Notes under the pieces: generated by a model
Told to the model about the DNA's origin: nothing
Database searches by the model: none
What the model saw: the letters and a program-made list of their open reading frames with translations, nothing else
Assembly: GCA_946411385.1 (NCBI GenBank)
Contig: CAMKDV010000002.1
Span: 179,183-243,182, forward strand
Reading direction: 5' to 3'
DNA length: 64,000 nucleotides
DNA from: an uncultured Bacteroidales bacterium
Lineage (GTDB): Bacteria; Bacteroidota; Bacteroidia; Bacteroidales; Paludibacteraceae
Shown here: piece after piece, positions 36,577 to 44,346 of the stretch
Layout of the letters: every line of letters begins with the position of its first letter
Numbering within the stretch: position 1 is the first letter of the stretch
Position numbers and translations under genes: made by a program

Positions 36577-37017
36577 CTAATCGAGGCACTTGAGGGTGCG
36601 GTTGAGGGCGTCGGGGAGAATGTTGGGATGGTCATTGGGGAAATTATCCATGATGGTCTTCATCTCCCGTGTGAGTTTGGAGGATAGCTTCTTGTGCTCA
36701 GCCTGTTCGCCGGCTTTGCGGCGGTATTCGACACCCTCGGGCATGGTGTACTTCTGCGGCTTGCCGATGATGTCGTACACGGGTGTGAGATCCAGGGTGT
36801 AGTGGTGGCCTGCGTGCTCGAACTTGCCGGAGTTCTCGCCCAACTCGGAGAGCTCTTTTTCCGCGAGGATCTTGGCTTCGGGTTCGAGGTAGTTGATGCG
36901 GGCTTTGCACGACTCGACGAGTTGTTTGAGGATGGATGTCTCGACGAGGGCATCTACTTTGGTGATGGTTACATCGTTGGCAGCGATGAGGGCTGCAGAT
37001 AAATTGATTGCTTGCAT
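36577..37017 (-). CDS. Hypothetical protein, 146 residues
   Basis: Unrecognised. It starts with MQAINLSAALIAANDVTITKVDALVET, then a long helical region and the block GKFEHAGHHYTLDLTPVYDIIG. The C-terminal half is charged. No export signal. The style is that of phage or mobile-element early proteins, but no homology can be checked here. Confidence 0.6.
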   Translation of the reverse strand: MQAINLSAALIAANDVTITKVDALVETSILKQLVESCKARINYLEPEAKILAEKELSELGENSGKFEHAGHHYTLDLTPVYDIIGKPQKYTMPEGVEYRRKAGEQAEHKKLSSKLTREMKTIMDNFPNDHPNILPDALNRTLKCLD

Positions 37018-37209
37018 AAATAGTCAAAAAATAAATAATTAATATATAAAGGGTTAATTTGGTCCAAAATTACCAATATTAAACAATATTATTATTGCCC
37101 CTTTCCCCGTGGCGGTTTTCCCCGTTTGGCGGGGAACACCTAGAGTCCAAAATGTCCCAAAATGGTCCAAAAAAGTGAAAAGGACTAAGCTAATACTCCA
37201 TGTGGTGAG

Positions 37210-37647
37210 TTAGTCACCCTCGTAGACATCGCCGGCGATGTTGTTGGCGGTGAAGAGGGCGAGGAGGTCGGGACGGGAGAGGGTGCAGGGGGCGGTGCCG
37301 GAGACGCGGAGGGTGCGTAGGATGCGGGCACGGCGGCGGTTCTCGGCGGGGGTGACCCACTGGAGATTAGACGGGTGATTGTTGAAGATGTTGCCGTCGA
37401 GGTGGTCGCAGACCTGTCCGGGGAGTGGCGGACCATAGACAGCCGCACAGATGACGCGATGGGCGAGCAGATCATCGCCGACAATCAGGTACTGCGAATG
37501 ACATGAGGAAGATGGGCGGAAATGCCGCCAGCGTCGAGGTTTGAGACGTTTGCAACGTCGGTTGTAGATGTTGCCGTCATCATCAACGGTGTAGGGCTTA
37601 CCCTTGGTTAGAGAGAGAGGACAAGGGTGATAAATGGTTGGATTCAT
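37210..37647 (-). CDS. HNH-type homing endonuclease-like protein
   Basis: The 145 residues contain an HNH_3-like core near residues 63-108: LAHRVICAAVYG, CDHLDGNIFNNHPSNLQWVT, followed by ENRRRARIL. This matches the His-Asn-His arrangement of small phage HNH nucleases (final His replaced by ENRRRA as in many). An N-terminal NUMOD-like half contains DDDGNIYNRRCKRLK. Such genes often mark phage or mobile DNA. Cleavage activity is predicted, not shown. Confidence 0.78.
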   Translation of the reverse strand: MNPTIYHPCPLSLTKGKPYTVDDDGNIYNRRCKRLKPRRWRHFRPSSSCHSQYLIVGDDLLAHRVICAAVYGPPLPGQVCDHLDGNIFNNHPSNLQWVTPAENRRRARILRTLRVSGTAPCTLSRPDLLALFTANNIAGDVYEGD

Positions 37648-37706
37648 AGTGTATCACTTATCGCTTTATGCAGTCGCATCGTTGCGGCTGCTAACGAAAA
37701 GCAACA

Positions 37707-37740
37707 CAAAGATACGACAAAAAAGATTGGCGCTTTCCAA
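37707..37740 (-). promoter_or_regulatory. Possible promoter of the HNH gene
   Basis: On the minus strand a perfect TATCTTTG (37714-37707) lies about 60 bases before the start codon. The -33 box is poor, with only TTGG near 37740. Confidence 0.45.
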
Positions 37741-37805
37741 TAAATGCAAGCAAGTGCCAACAAGTGCGAACATATGCAAACAAATATGAAAAACGCCAAT
37801 CCGGC

Positions 37806-38000
37806 TTAAAGCTGTTCAAGCTCAATTACGAATGTCTCGCAGATGAAGCGCACCGCTACAGGCGGCAACATCTTAGCGCGCTTGCCCACTCCCATCTGCT
37901 GCAAGGTCCTGTTGTAAGGTATGAGCCATGTGGCAAACGTGTGCAGGCTGACACCGGCAGCCCGGGCGAGTTCGGATTTATACATTGCTTTGTATGTCAT
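37806..38000 (-). CDS. DUF4248-like small DNA-binding protein
   Basis: The start at 38000 gives 64 residues beginning MTYKAMYKSELARAAGVSLHTFATWL, which is a helix-turn-helix type typical of the Bacteroidota DUF4248 family. An earlier ATG at 38075 would read through a terminator hairpin and add a hydrophobic stretch, so it is less likely. It is the first gene of the island downstream of the tat operon. No promoter is visible between the hairpin at 38030-38052 and its start. Confidence 0.68.
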   Translation of the reverse strand: MTYKAMYKSELARAAGVSLHTFATWLIPYNRTLQQMGVGKRAKMLPPVAVRFICETFVIELEQL

Positions 38001-38029
38001 AGGATGTTTCAATTTAAGAATTATTAGAG

Positions 38030-38052
38030 AAAAAACTCCGATGGTATCGGAG
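38030..38052 (-). terminator. Terminator or attenuator before the DUF4248 gene
   Basis: CTCCGAT and ATCGGAG pair around GGT; on the minus strand six T follow. It lies 30 bases before the DUF4248 start. A short in-frame peptide (MSRPRPPP) is encoded just upstream, between the two terminators. Confidence 0.65.
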
Positions 38053-38098
38053 CAAAACAAACAATGTACAATCATGGTGGAGGACGAGGACGGGACAT

Positions 38099-38128
38099 AA
38101 AAAAAAGTGCGGCTCTTTCGAGTCGCAC
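38099..38128 (-). terminator. Terminator of the tat operon
   Basis: On the minus strand GTGCGACTC pairs with GAGCCGCAC (one G:U) around GAAA, followed by eight T. It lies 52 bases after the tatC stop. Confidence 0.85.
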
Positions 38129-38179
38129 CGTATAAGGTTAAATGGATTGTGCAAATACCGGCCTACCGCGCGGGCGCTG

Positions 38180-38857
38180 CTATGAGATAATCAGGATGCT
38201 CAATTCATATAACAGATAAACCGGAATGGTGACGAGCATAAGCGTGAAAGGGTCGCCCGTGGGTGTGATAACCGCAGCCAGGACAAGTATAGCCACGAAC
38301 ACGTGCCCTCTGTAGCGTTTGAGATGCTCGCGTCGCAGTATGCCGAGTTTGTAGAGAAGCCATGTGAGCACGGGGACCTCGAAGAGGAGCCCCATGAGTA
38401 CAGACAGCACAAGCAGGAGCGATATATACGAGCTGAGACTGATTTGGTTAACGACCATCGGACTGACCTGATACAAACTGAGGAATCGGAACGAGAGGGG
38501 AAAGATTAGCCAATAGTTAAGCGCCACTCCCGCGACAAAGAGTCCTACTGACGCCAGCAAGAAAGTGACGGAACAGCGCTTCTGTTCCTGATAAAGAGCC
38601 GGTGCAACAAAGCCGAACAGCCACCATACAATCAATGGCAATGCCACGACAAACCCGATGCACAGGCTGACCTCGACATGCGTGACGAACTGTGCCGTGA
38701 CATCAATATTGATGAGTTGCCGGTCGCCGAGAGGTCGCATCAGAAAAGCAAAGAGCCAATCTTTGCATAAGAATGCCGCTATAGTCCCGACCACCCACGC
38801 GGCCAAAGACTTGAGTAAGACGCTGCGCAGTTCGTCGAGATGATCCCAGAAAGTCAT
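38180..38857 (-). CDS. tatC: Twin-arginine translocase subunit TatC
   Basis: The 225-residue inner-membrane protein is the receptor core of the Tat pathway, which exports folded proteins. It starts MTFWDHLDELRSVLL, the family's N-terminal DHLxELR motif, and shows six predicted helices; FEVPVLTWLLYKLGILRR and AVITPTGDPFTLMLVTIPVYLLYE are conserved blocks. The length is slightly short for the family. The start overlaps the tatA stop (ATGA), so the two are translated together. Confidence 0.93.
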   Translation of the reverse strand: MTFWDHLDELRSVLLKSLAAWVVGTIAAFLCKDWLFAFLMRPLGDRQLINIDVTAQFVTHVEVSLCIGFVVALPLIVWWLFGFVAPALYQEQKRCSVTFLLASVGLFVAGVALNYWLIFPLSFRFLSLYQVSPMVVNQISLSSYISLLLVLSVLMGLLFEVPVLTWLLYKLGILRREHLKRYRGHVFVAILVLAAVITPTGDPFTLMLVTIPVYLLYELSILIIS

Positions 38858-39024
38858 TTCTGCTCTTGTTTCACCTCTTCTTTCGTGTCGTCATTTCCGT
38901 TGAGTCCGTTCTTGAACGAACGTACGCCCTTGCCTAAGCCCTTCATAAGTTCAGGAATCTTCCGTCCTCCGAAGATAAGCAGAATAACGAGTGCAATAAG
39001 AATAATCTCCCAAGTTCCTAACAT
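38854..39024 (-). CDS. tatA: Twin-arginine translocase subunit TatA
   Basis: The 56-residue protein begins MLGTWEIILIALVILLIFGG, an N-terminal membrane helix, followed by the FGGRKIPELMKGLGKG hinge and amphipathic helix and a charged tail. This is the pore-forming partner of TatC. The stop overlaps the tatC start by four bases. It lies 50 bases after the esterase gene; no promoter of its own is seen. Confidence 0.92.
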   Translation of the reverse strand: MLGTWEIILIALVILLIFGGRKIPELMKGLGKGVRSFKNGLNGNDDTKEEVKQEQK

Positions 39025-39074
39025 ATTTGTAAAGTTTATTTGTTTTTTATTATATCATAATAATTGTGCCATGA

Positions 39075-40586
39075 TTAGTATTTAAGTGTCCTTAATAGTA
39101 CGGATTCCATGATTTGGTATCCCTGTTCGGTAGGATGGACGTTGTCCTTGCTGAGTCCTGTTTTGAGTCCTCCGTTTTCGTCAGCCATGACAGAATAGTA
39201 GTCGACATATTTGATTCCGTTATTTTTGGCATAGCGTTGAATAAGCTGATTGAGAGTTTGTATTTGCTTCGGGGCATCCAATATAAAAGGATTCCACTGA
39301 ATAGAGCGGGCCGGAAGTACAGAACACAGGATGGGACGAATCTTATTTGTTTTCGCCAATTCACACATCGAAATAATGTTCCCCATAATATGTTCAACAG
39401 ATATAGTGCCGTTGTTCTGTGCTATATCGTTGATACCACAGAGTATGACGACGTTCCTTGGGTGCAAGCCAATCACATCCTGTCGGAAGCGTACCAGCAG
39501 TTCAGAGGAAGTCTGTCCACTTATACCACGTCCGACGAAACCATGGGACAGGAAGAAATCCGGACGCATCTTATACCAATTGTTCGTAATGCTGTTGCCG
39601 TAGAAGACGGTAGTCACCTTTGTTTTCTTTTCTTTAAGTTCCATGTTGGATTGCGTATATTTTCCGAATTGCGCCCAATCGCTATGGCGTTTGTCGTTTT
39701 TATATTCGGGTTCAAGCATGTCGCTAGGATGGAACTGCGCGAGGAAATCAAGTATGACGCGCTCAATGAGGGCCCGTTGAGGGAACTGCCGTGAGAATCC
39801 CCATCCATGCTTACCTACGGGGACAAAGACCAGTGATGCGGGCACGCTGGCAGCAGTGAGTGCCTGATAGAAACGGATGCTATTCTCTATTTTGACGGTA
39901 GGGTCATCCTGGCAAGCGACCAGTATACAGGGAGGTGTATCTGCGTTGACTTGTTTCTCTGTTGACCAACGAACCCGTTGTTCATCAGTAGGTTGTTGTC
40001 CTAACAGTTGTTTGCATGACCCTTTGTGTGTGATGGTGCTATCCATGGAGATGACCGGATAGACCAGAATGCCATAATCCGGACGAGACTTCCGGCTATT
40101 GTATTTGGTGAGCAACGATGCTGCAAGATGTCCACCGGCAGAGAAGCCCATTACAGCGAGTTGAGCGGATGGAAGTTGCCATGCGCCTATACTATCACGC
40201 AGCATTTCCATAGCACGGCATGCGTCTTCCAAAGGAATGTATTCATGGCCATTCGGCAGACGATATTTGAGTACGGCGATGTTATAGCCACGCGGGACAA
40301 AAAACTCCGCCACATTCACTCCTTCATTACCGACTGAAGTAAAAGTATACCCTCCCCCAGGGCAGACGAGGATAGTAGCTTTGGGTTTGTCCGCTTGATA
40401 GAGGTCGATTCGAGGGATGGAGGTCTTGTAGATTTTCGTACCCTCTTTGACGTACTCGTCTTCAGGTTTGTAGCCGTTGGAATCAGGAGCACCATCCGGA
40501 TAGAGCGGAATGGTACAGGTCGGTTGCAACGCCCACAGCAGGGACGAAATACAGACAGACGTAATGATACAATAAAGTCGTTTCAT
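39075..40586 (-). CDS. Secreted two-domain esterase (alpha/beta hydrolase + SGNH)
   Basis: The 503-residue protein has a signal peptide (to about residue 20). Residues 45-290 are an alpha/beta hydrolase with CPGGGYTF (oxyanion region), GFSAGGHLA (nucleophile Ser near 150) and HGWG (His near 260). Residues 325-500 are an SGNH/GDSL hydrolase with GNSIT, GRGISGQTS, GINDIA and DNVHPTEQG, the four family blocks. Such double enzymes remove acetyl or other ester groups from glycans. It is the last gene before tatA and likely the tail of the SusCD locus. Confidence 0.85.
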   Translation of the reverse strand: MKRLYCIITSVCISSLLWALQPTCTIPLYPDGAPDSNGYKPEDEYVKEGTKIYKTSIPRIDLYQADKPKATILVCPGGGYTFTSVGNEGVNVAEFFVPRGYNIAVLKYRLPNGHEYIPLEDACRAMEMLRDSIGAWQLPSAQLAVMGFSAGGHLAASLLTKYNSRKSRPDYGILVYPVISMDSTITHKGSCKQLLGQQPTDEQRVRWSTEKQVNADTPPCILVACQDDPTVKIENSIRFYQALTAASVPASLVFVPVGKHGWGFSRQFPQRALIERVILDFLAQFHPSDMLEPEYKNDKRHSDWAQFGKYTQSNMELKEKKTKVTTVFYGNSITNNWYKMRPDFFLSHGFVGRGISGQTSSELLVRFRQDVIGLHPRNVVILCGINDIAQNNGTISVEHIMGNIISMCELAKTNKIRPILCSVLPARSIQWNPFILDAPKQIQTLNQLIQRYAKNNGIKYVDYYSVMADENGGLKTGLSKDNVHPTEQGYQIMESVLLRTLKY

Positions 40587-40587
40587 A

Positions 40588-41970
40588 TTATGCTTTCTTT
40601 TTCTTGGCCCAGACTACGCAGACGAGGATCACAGAGAGGGATGCGGCGATGATCCAAAAGATGAGCGCCGGAGTAAAATTATAGGTATATTGCACTACAC
40701 CATCTACTGTACCGACAAGGCTCTTGTGGGTATCTATGAGTAAACCGGAAGCTATATCCTGCAGTCCGGCAGCGGCATAGGAAGCAATGCCCACGACGCC
40801 GAGTGCGGCGCCGGATGCCTCGCGCGGGACGATATCCACTGCCATCAGTCCGCCTAAGAAGCAAATGAGGACTCCGATGGCTATGCCGAAGAGTACCATT
40901 GCCGCTATATTAAGCCAGAGGCTATTGCCGCCAAAAGCAAAGAGGATGAGTGACAGCACTTCAAGTACACCTGCAGCGACGGCTGGGATATAGCGGTTGC
41001 CTTTGAAGGCGACATCGCTGAGCCATCCGGAGAAGACCGTTCCGATAATGCCGAGCAGGGCATTGACGGAAATGATTTGAGTTGCAGTCACAAGCGTAAA
41101 TCCCTTTGTTTCCTGAAGAAAGAGCACGCCCCAGCCATTGACGGCATAGCGCGAGACATACATAAATGCGGAGGCGAAAGCGAGCACCCAAACATAAGGG
41201 TTACGCAGCACCTCTTTCTGTGACACGCCCACAGAGTGATGCTTCGCCTGCTCGGATGTTTCTTCGCCCGCCATGACCGCGACGGAAGGCATACCTTCGG
41301 CTTCGGGCGAGTCATGCAGCAGGAAGACGATAATTAGGAATCCGATGATGCCGGCTATGGCAGCACCGATGAATCCAAACTGCCAACCGAAGAGACTGAC
41401 GAGCCCGCCAACAAGGAGGAAAGAGAAGAACTCCCCGAGGTTATGTGAGAGCGACCAGAACCCGTAGAACGTACCTCTTCGTGAGAGGGGATACCATCGG
41501 GAGAGGGATACGACACAAGGCGGTGCGCCCATGGACTGTGTCCATCCGTTGATGCCCCATAGGATGGCAAAGATGACATAGAAGATGCCTTGTGAGATGA
41601 CCATACCTTTGGCAGAGATGAGTCCGAGCAGACCGACGACGATGTTAGCTGCCGTAGAGATGAGCAGCCCGGTAGCCATGAAACGCCGGATGTTGGAGTG
41701 GTCAGCAAGAAAGCCGTTGACGAATTTACCGATGGCGTAGGTAAAGAGTAGGGCAGATGAGATTACGCCGAGTTGGGTAGCATCGAGGAAGCCGGCATCC
41801 ATGATGGGTTTCTTGACCACATTAAGCGATGTGCGGCATACATAATACATGCTATAACCGAGGGTTATGGCAAAGAACGAAGCCCACTGCATGCGCTTGA
41901 AACGCGTGCTGCGTTGCTCCTCCGATTCGTCACGGAGAGGGGCGGTCGGTAATTTGGAGAAAAAATTCAT
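40588..41970 (-). CDS. Organophosphate:phosphate antiporter (GlpT/UhpT-like MFS)
   Basis: The 460-residue inner-membrane protein has 12 predicted helices. YSMYYVCRTSLNVVKKP, WGINGWTQSMGAP and FYGFWSLSHNLGEFFSF are the conserved blocks of the organophosphate antiporter family. Glycerol 3-phosphate is the best guess for substrate because the gene overlaps a glycerophosphodiesterase gene by four bases; hexose phosphate is possible. Its start (41970) overlaps the GDPD stop in ATGA. Confidence 0.88.
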   Translation of the reverse strand: MNFFSKLPTAPLRDESEEQRSTRFKRMQWASFFAITLGYSMYYVCRTSLNVVKKPIMDAGFLDATQLGVISSALLFTYAIGKFVNGFLADHSNIRRFMATGLLISTAANIVVGLLGLISAKGMVISQGIFYVIFAILWGINGWTQSMGAPPCVVSLSRWYPLSRRGTFYGFWSLSHNLGEFFSFLLVGGLVSLFGWQFGFIGAAIAGIIGFLIIVFLLHDSPEAEGMPSVAVMAGEETSEQAKHHSVGVSQKEVLRNPYVWVLAFASAFMYVSRYAVNGWGVLFLQETKGFTLVTATQIISVNALLGIIGTVFSGWLSDVAFKGNRYIPAVAAGVLEVLSLILFAFGGNSLWLNIAAMVLFGIAIGVLICFLGGLMAVDIVPREASGAALGVVGIASYAAAGLQDIASGLLIDTHKSLVGTVDGVVQYTYNFTPALIFWIIAASLSVILVCVVWAKKKKA

Positions 41971-42878
41971 CGTCTGTGCTTCGATTTAAGATAACGGATC
42001 AGATACTCCGGTCTATCCGTTTGAATGATACGGAACCCGAGCGAGTCTATCAGGTAGCCGTAGTTGGCGTCGGGATCTTTCACAGCCTCATCATCTTCAT
42101 GTCCTCCGCAAAGTGTATCCCACAGGCAGTTGACCCAAAGCAGCGATTTGCCTTGCGCCATTTGAGACACCTGACGGACATAGCGGTCATCATCGCGCCA
42201 GCACAGTTCGAAGGCGCAGGGACGGCCTTGCAGGTGCGCCTCGAAGGCACAGACAGATGCGGAATCGTTCATATCAACGATAGGCATGTAAATCACTTCG
42301 TCGAGGTATTGTCCGTAGAGAGCACGTACCTCGTCGGCAGGTTTGCGGCCTTTCATGATAATCTGGCGTGTAGTGCCGGTCTCCTGCAGGACAGGCACCA
42401 CGAGGTCGAAGTAGCGGTCAGCCTTGTCGAGGTTGATGAGTACGCGGTCTTTGCACAGGAGCAGCACTTCGCGTAGTGTAGGTATCTCGTGGTGGGTCTT
42501 GATGGATACACCGTTCTTGAGCCGGAAGGTGCGGATGGAGTCGAGCGTGAGTTCGGCAATGACACCCTTGCCGGTGGTCGTGCGGTTGAGTTTGGCGTCG
42601 TGCATAATGATGAGCTGGCTGTCGGCAGTGCACTGCAGGTCAAGTTCAACGATGTCCACGCCCATGTTGATTGCCGACTCGATGGCAGGCAGAGAGTTCT
42701 CCGGCCAATTGCGCCAATCTGCACGATGCGAAGCGACGAGCACGCGTTTGCAGTCGGGGTTGAGCAGGTCTGTGCGAATCTGTTCACTGCGGCTAAGCTG
42801 CGATTGAGGCGTTGAGCAGGCGGCAAGAAATATGAGAAGTGAAAATTGAAAGGAGAAAAGAAAAAGCTTACGTAACAT
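41967..42878 (-). CDS. Glycerophosphodiester phosphodiesterase lipoprotein
   Basis: The ATG at 42878 gives 303 residues; an in-frame TTG earlier overlaps the neighbour and is rejected. The N-terminus is a lipoprotein signal (LLIFLAAC). The GDPD TIM-barrel motifs are present: SHRADWRNWPENSL (catalytic His), VELDLQCTAD (metal Glu/Asp) and IMHDAKLNRTT (second His). It should hydrolyse glycerophosphodiesters to glycerol 3-phosphate in the periplasm. The downstream antiporter gene would import the product. Confidence 0.9.
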   Translation of the reverse strand: MLRKLFLFSFQFSLLIFLAACSTPQSQLSRSEQIRTDLLNPDCKRVLVASHRADWRNWPENSLPAIESAINMGVDIVELDLQCTADSQLIIMHDAKLNRTTTGKGVIAELTLDSIRTFRLKNGVSIKTHHEIPTLREVLLLCKDRVLINLDKADRYFDLVVPVLQETGTTRQIIMKGRKPADEVRALYGQYLDEVIYMPIVDMNDSASVCAFEAHLQGRPCAFELCWRDDDRYVRQVSQMAQGKSLLWVNCLWDTLCGGHEDDEAVKDPDANYGYLIDSLGFRIIQTDRPEYLIRYLKSKHRR

Positions 42879-42882
42879 GGCG

Positions 42883-44313
42883 TTATAATTTAACAATTTT
42901 CGATTTCAGACGTGCTTCTTCGGCGCGGAAGCCCATGACGTGGCTCTCGACGGATACATCGATAGTGGATGACAGATACTTTTCGTCCTGATGTGCCACG
43001 GCAAGCACAAAATCCTTAACTATCCCCCAGTCGCCTCCTGCGTGTCCCTCATATCCGGGCAGTTTGCTGATGTCTTCATCCCAGACGTACTTTTTACCGG
43101 TGAGGAAATCTGTCAGGGTGAAAGTGGTCATATCACCGACGATGTCTCCCTTCGTACCCATGATACGCGTTTTTCGTCCGCCGTAGGAAGTGAGCGCCTC
43201 GACTTGCAGTGAAGCGGTAGATGGTGCCGTGCCGTTCGGTCCGTCGAACTCGAGGTTGCAGACATAATGGTCGCACTGGTCGTTCTGACAGCGGAAGACG
43301 CAGCGCCCGTAATCAGTGGTGCGCAGGTACTCGGCAATCTTTGCATCCTTGGCCAAACGGTCTTTCGGAAGCGAATCGAACACGTATAGGTACCTGTGTT
43401 CGCGAACGTAAATCTTAAGAGCTGAGAACGGACATTGTTTCTCGACAGAGCAATCGATGCACCGGTCGGCAGCTCCCTGCGGTTCATTCTTGCGCGTGAA
43501 GAACGACAGGTTGCCGAATGCGGAAACGCGGCGGCAGGGTTTGCCAAGCAGCCAACGGATGATGTCAAGGTCGTGGCAGGCTTTGGCGATGATGATAGGC
43601 GTGGTCTGCTTGGATGAGTGCCAGTTACCGCGGACGTACGAGTGCGCCATATGGTGGAACCGAACAGGTTCGAGGTGCTGGACGCTAACTATATCCCCGA
43701 TGCGTCCTTCGTCGATGACGCGCTTGAGTGCGCGGAAGTAAGGTGCATAACGCAGCACGTGGCACACGCCGACGAGCCGTCCGTACTTACGTGCCTGACG
43801 GAGGATGTCGGTACACTCCTTGGCCGTCTGTGCGATAGGTTTCTCCAGTAGCACATCATAGCCGGCAGCAAGGGCTTGCATGCAGGGGTGGTAGTGTACA
43901 TCATCGGGAGTGGCGATGATCACCGCATCGGCGAACTTCGGCAGCCGGAACACCTCTGCCCAGTCGCCGAACTGATGCTCGGCAGGAATACCGTAGGCCT
44001 CCGCCATCTGCTGCCGGCGCACGGGATTGATATCCGCCACACCAACTATCTTGAGTGATGCGGGGTACTGCCCGCTGTACGATGCGTACACCGTTCCCCG
44101 TGCTCCTGCACCGATGACGATAGCCGTCACGGGTTTTAGTACGACCGCCTCCTGATTAGGCAGACCGAAGGACAGGCGCTCGGTGTTCTTGGGCAGTTTC
44201 TTTTCGGGCGTAACGGGTTCGGCAGCATGCAGCAGCGAAGCGCCGGGCAGGTTACTGACTGCTATTGTTGCCGCACCGATACCGAGGGTCTGAAGAAATT
44301 CTTTGCGTGTCAT
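42883..44313 (-). CDS. Exported Gfo/Idh/MocA family protein
   Basis: The 476-residue protein starts MTRKEFLQTLGIGAATIAV, a Tat-like or Sec signal with RK instead of a strict RR pair. The Rossmann motif IGAGARG is near residue 68, and LLEKPIAQ contains the family's EKP motif. A Cys-rich insert (CIDCSVEKQC, then RCVFRCQNDQC) may bind a metal. It is either an NAD-dependent dehydrogenase or, as in GH109-type relatives, an NAD-dependent glycosidase. It lies between the GH65 and GDPD genes. Confidence 0.82.
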   Translation of the reverse strand: MTRKEFLQTLGIGAATIAVSNLPGASLLHAAEPVTPEKKLPKNTERLSFGLPNQEAVVLKPVTAIVIGAGARGTVYASYSGQYPASLKIVGVADINPVRRQQMAEAYGIPAEHQFGDWAEVFRLPKFADAVIIATPDDVHYHPCMQALAAGYDVLLEKPIAQTAKECTDILRQARKYGRLVGVCHVLRYAPYFRALKRVIDEGRIGDIVSVQHLEPVRFHHMAHSYVRGNWHSSKQTTPIIIAKACHDLDIIRWLLGKPCRRVSAFGNLSFFTRKNEPQGAADRCIDCSVEKQCPFSALKIYVREHRYLYVFDSLPKDRLAKDAKIAEYLRTTDYGRCVFRCQNDQCDHYVCNLEFDGPNGTAPSTASLQVEALTSYGGRKTRIMGTKGDIVGDMTTFTLTDFLTGKKYVWDEDISKLPGYEGHAGGDWGIVKDFVLAVAHQDEKYLSSTIDVSVESHVMGFRAEEARLKSKIVKL

Positions 44314-44346
44314 ATAGCCATTTACTATTTAGTCATTTACCATTTA

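Noticed and set aside
33377..38000. Complete prophage
   Set aside because: No integrase, terminase, capsid or tail genes and no clear attachment sites; only small accessory genes.
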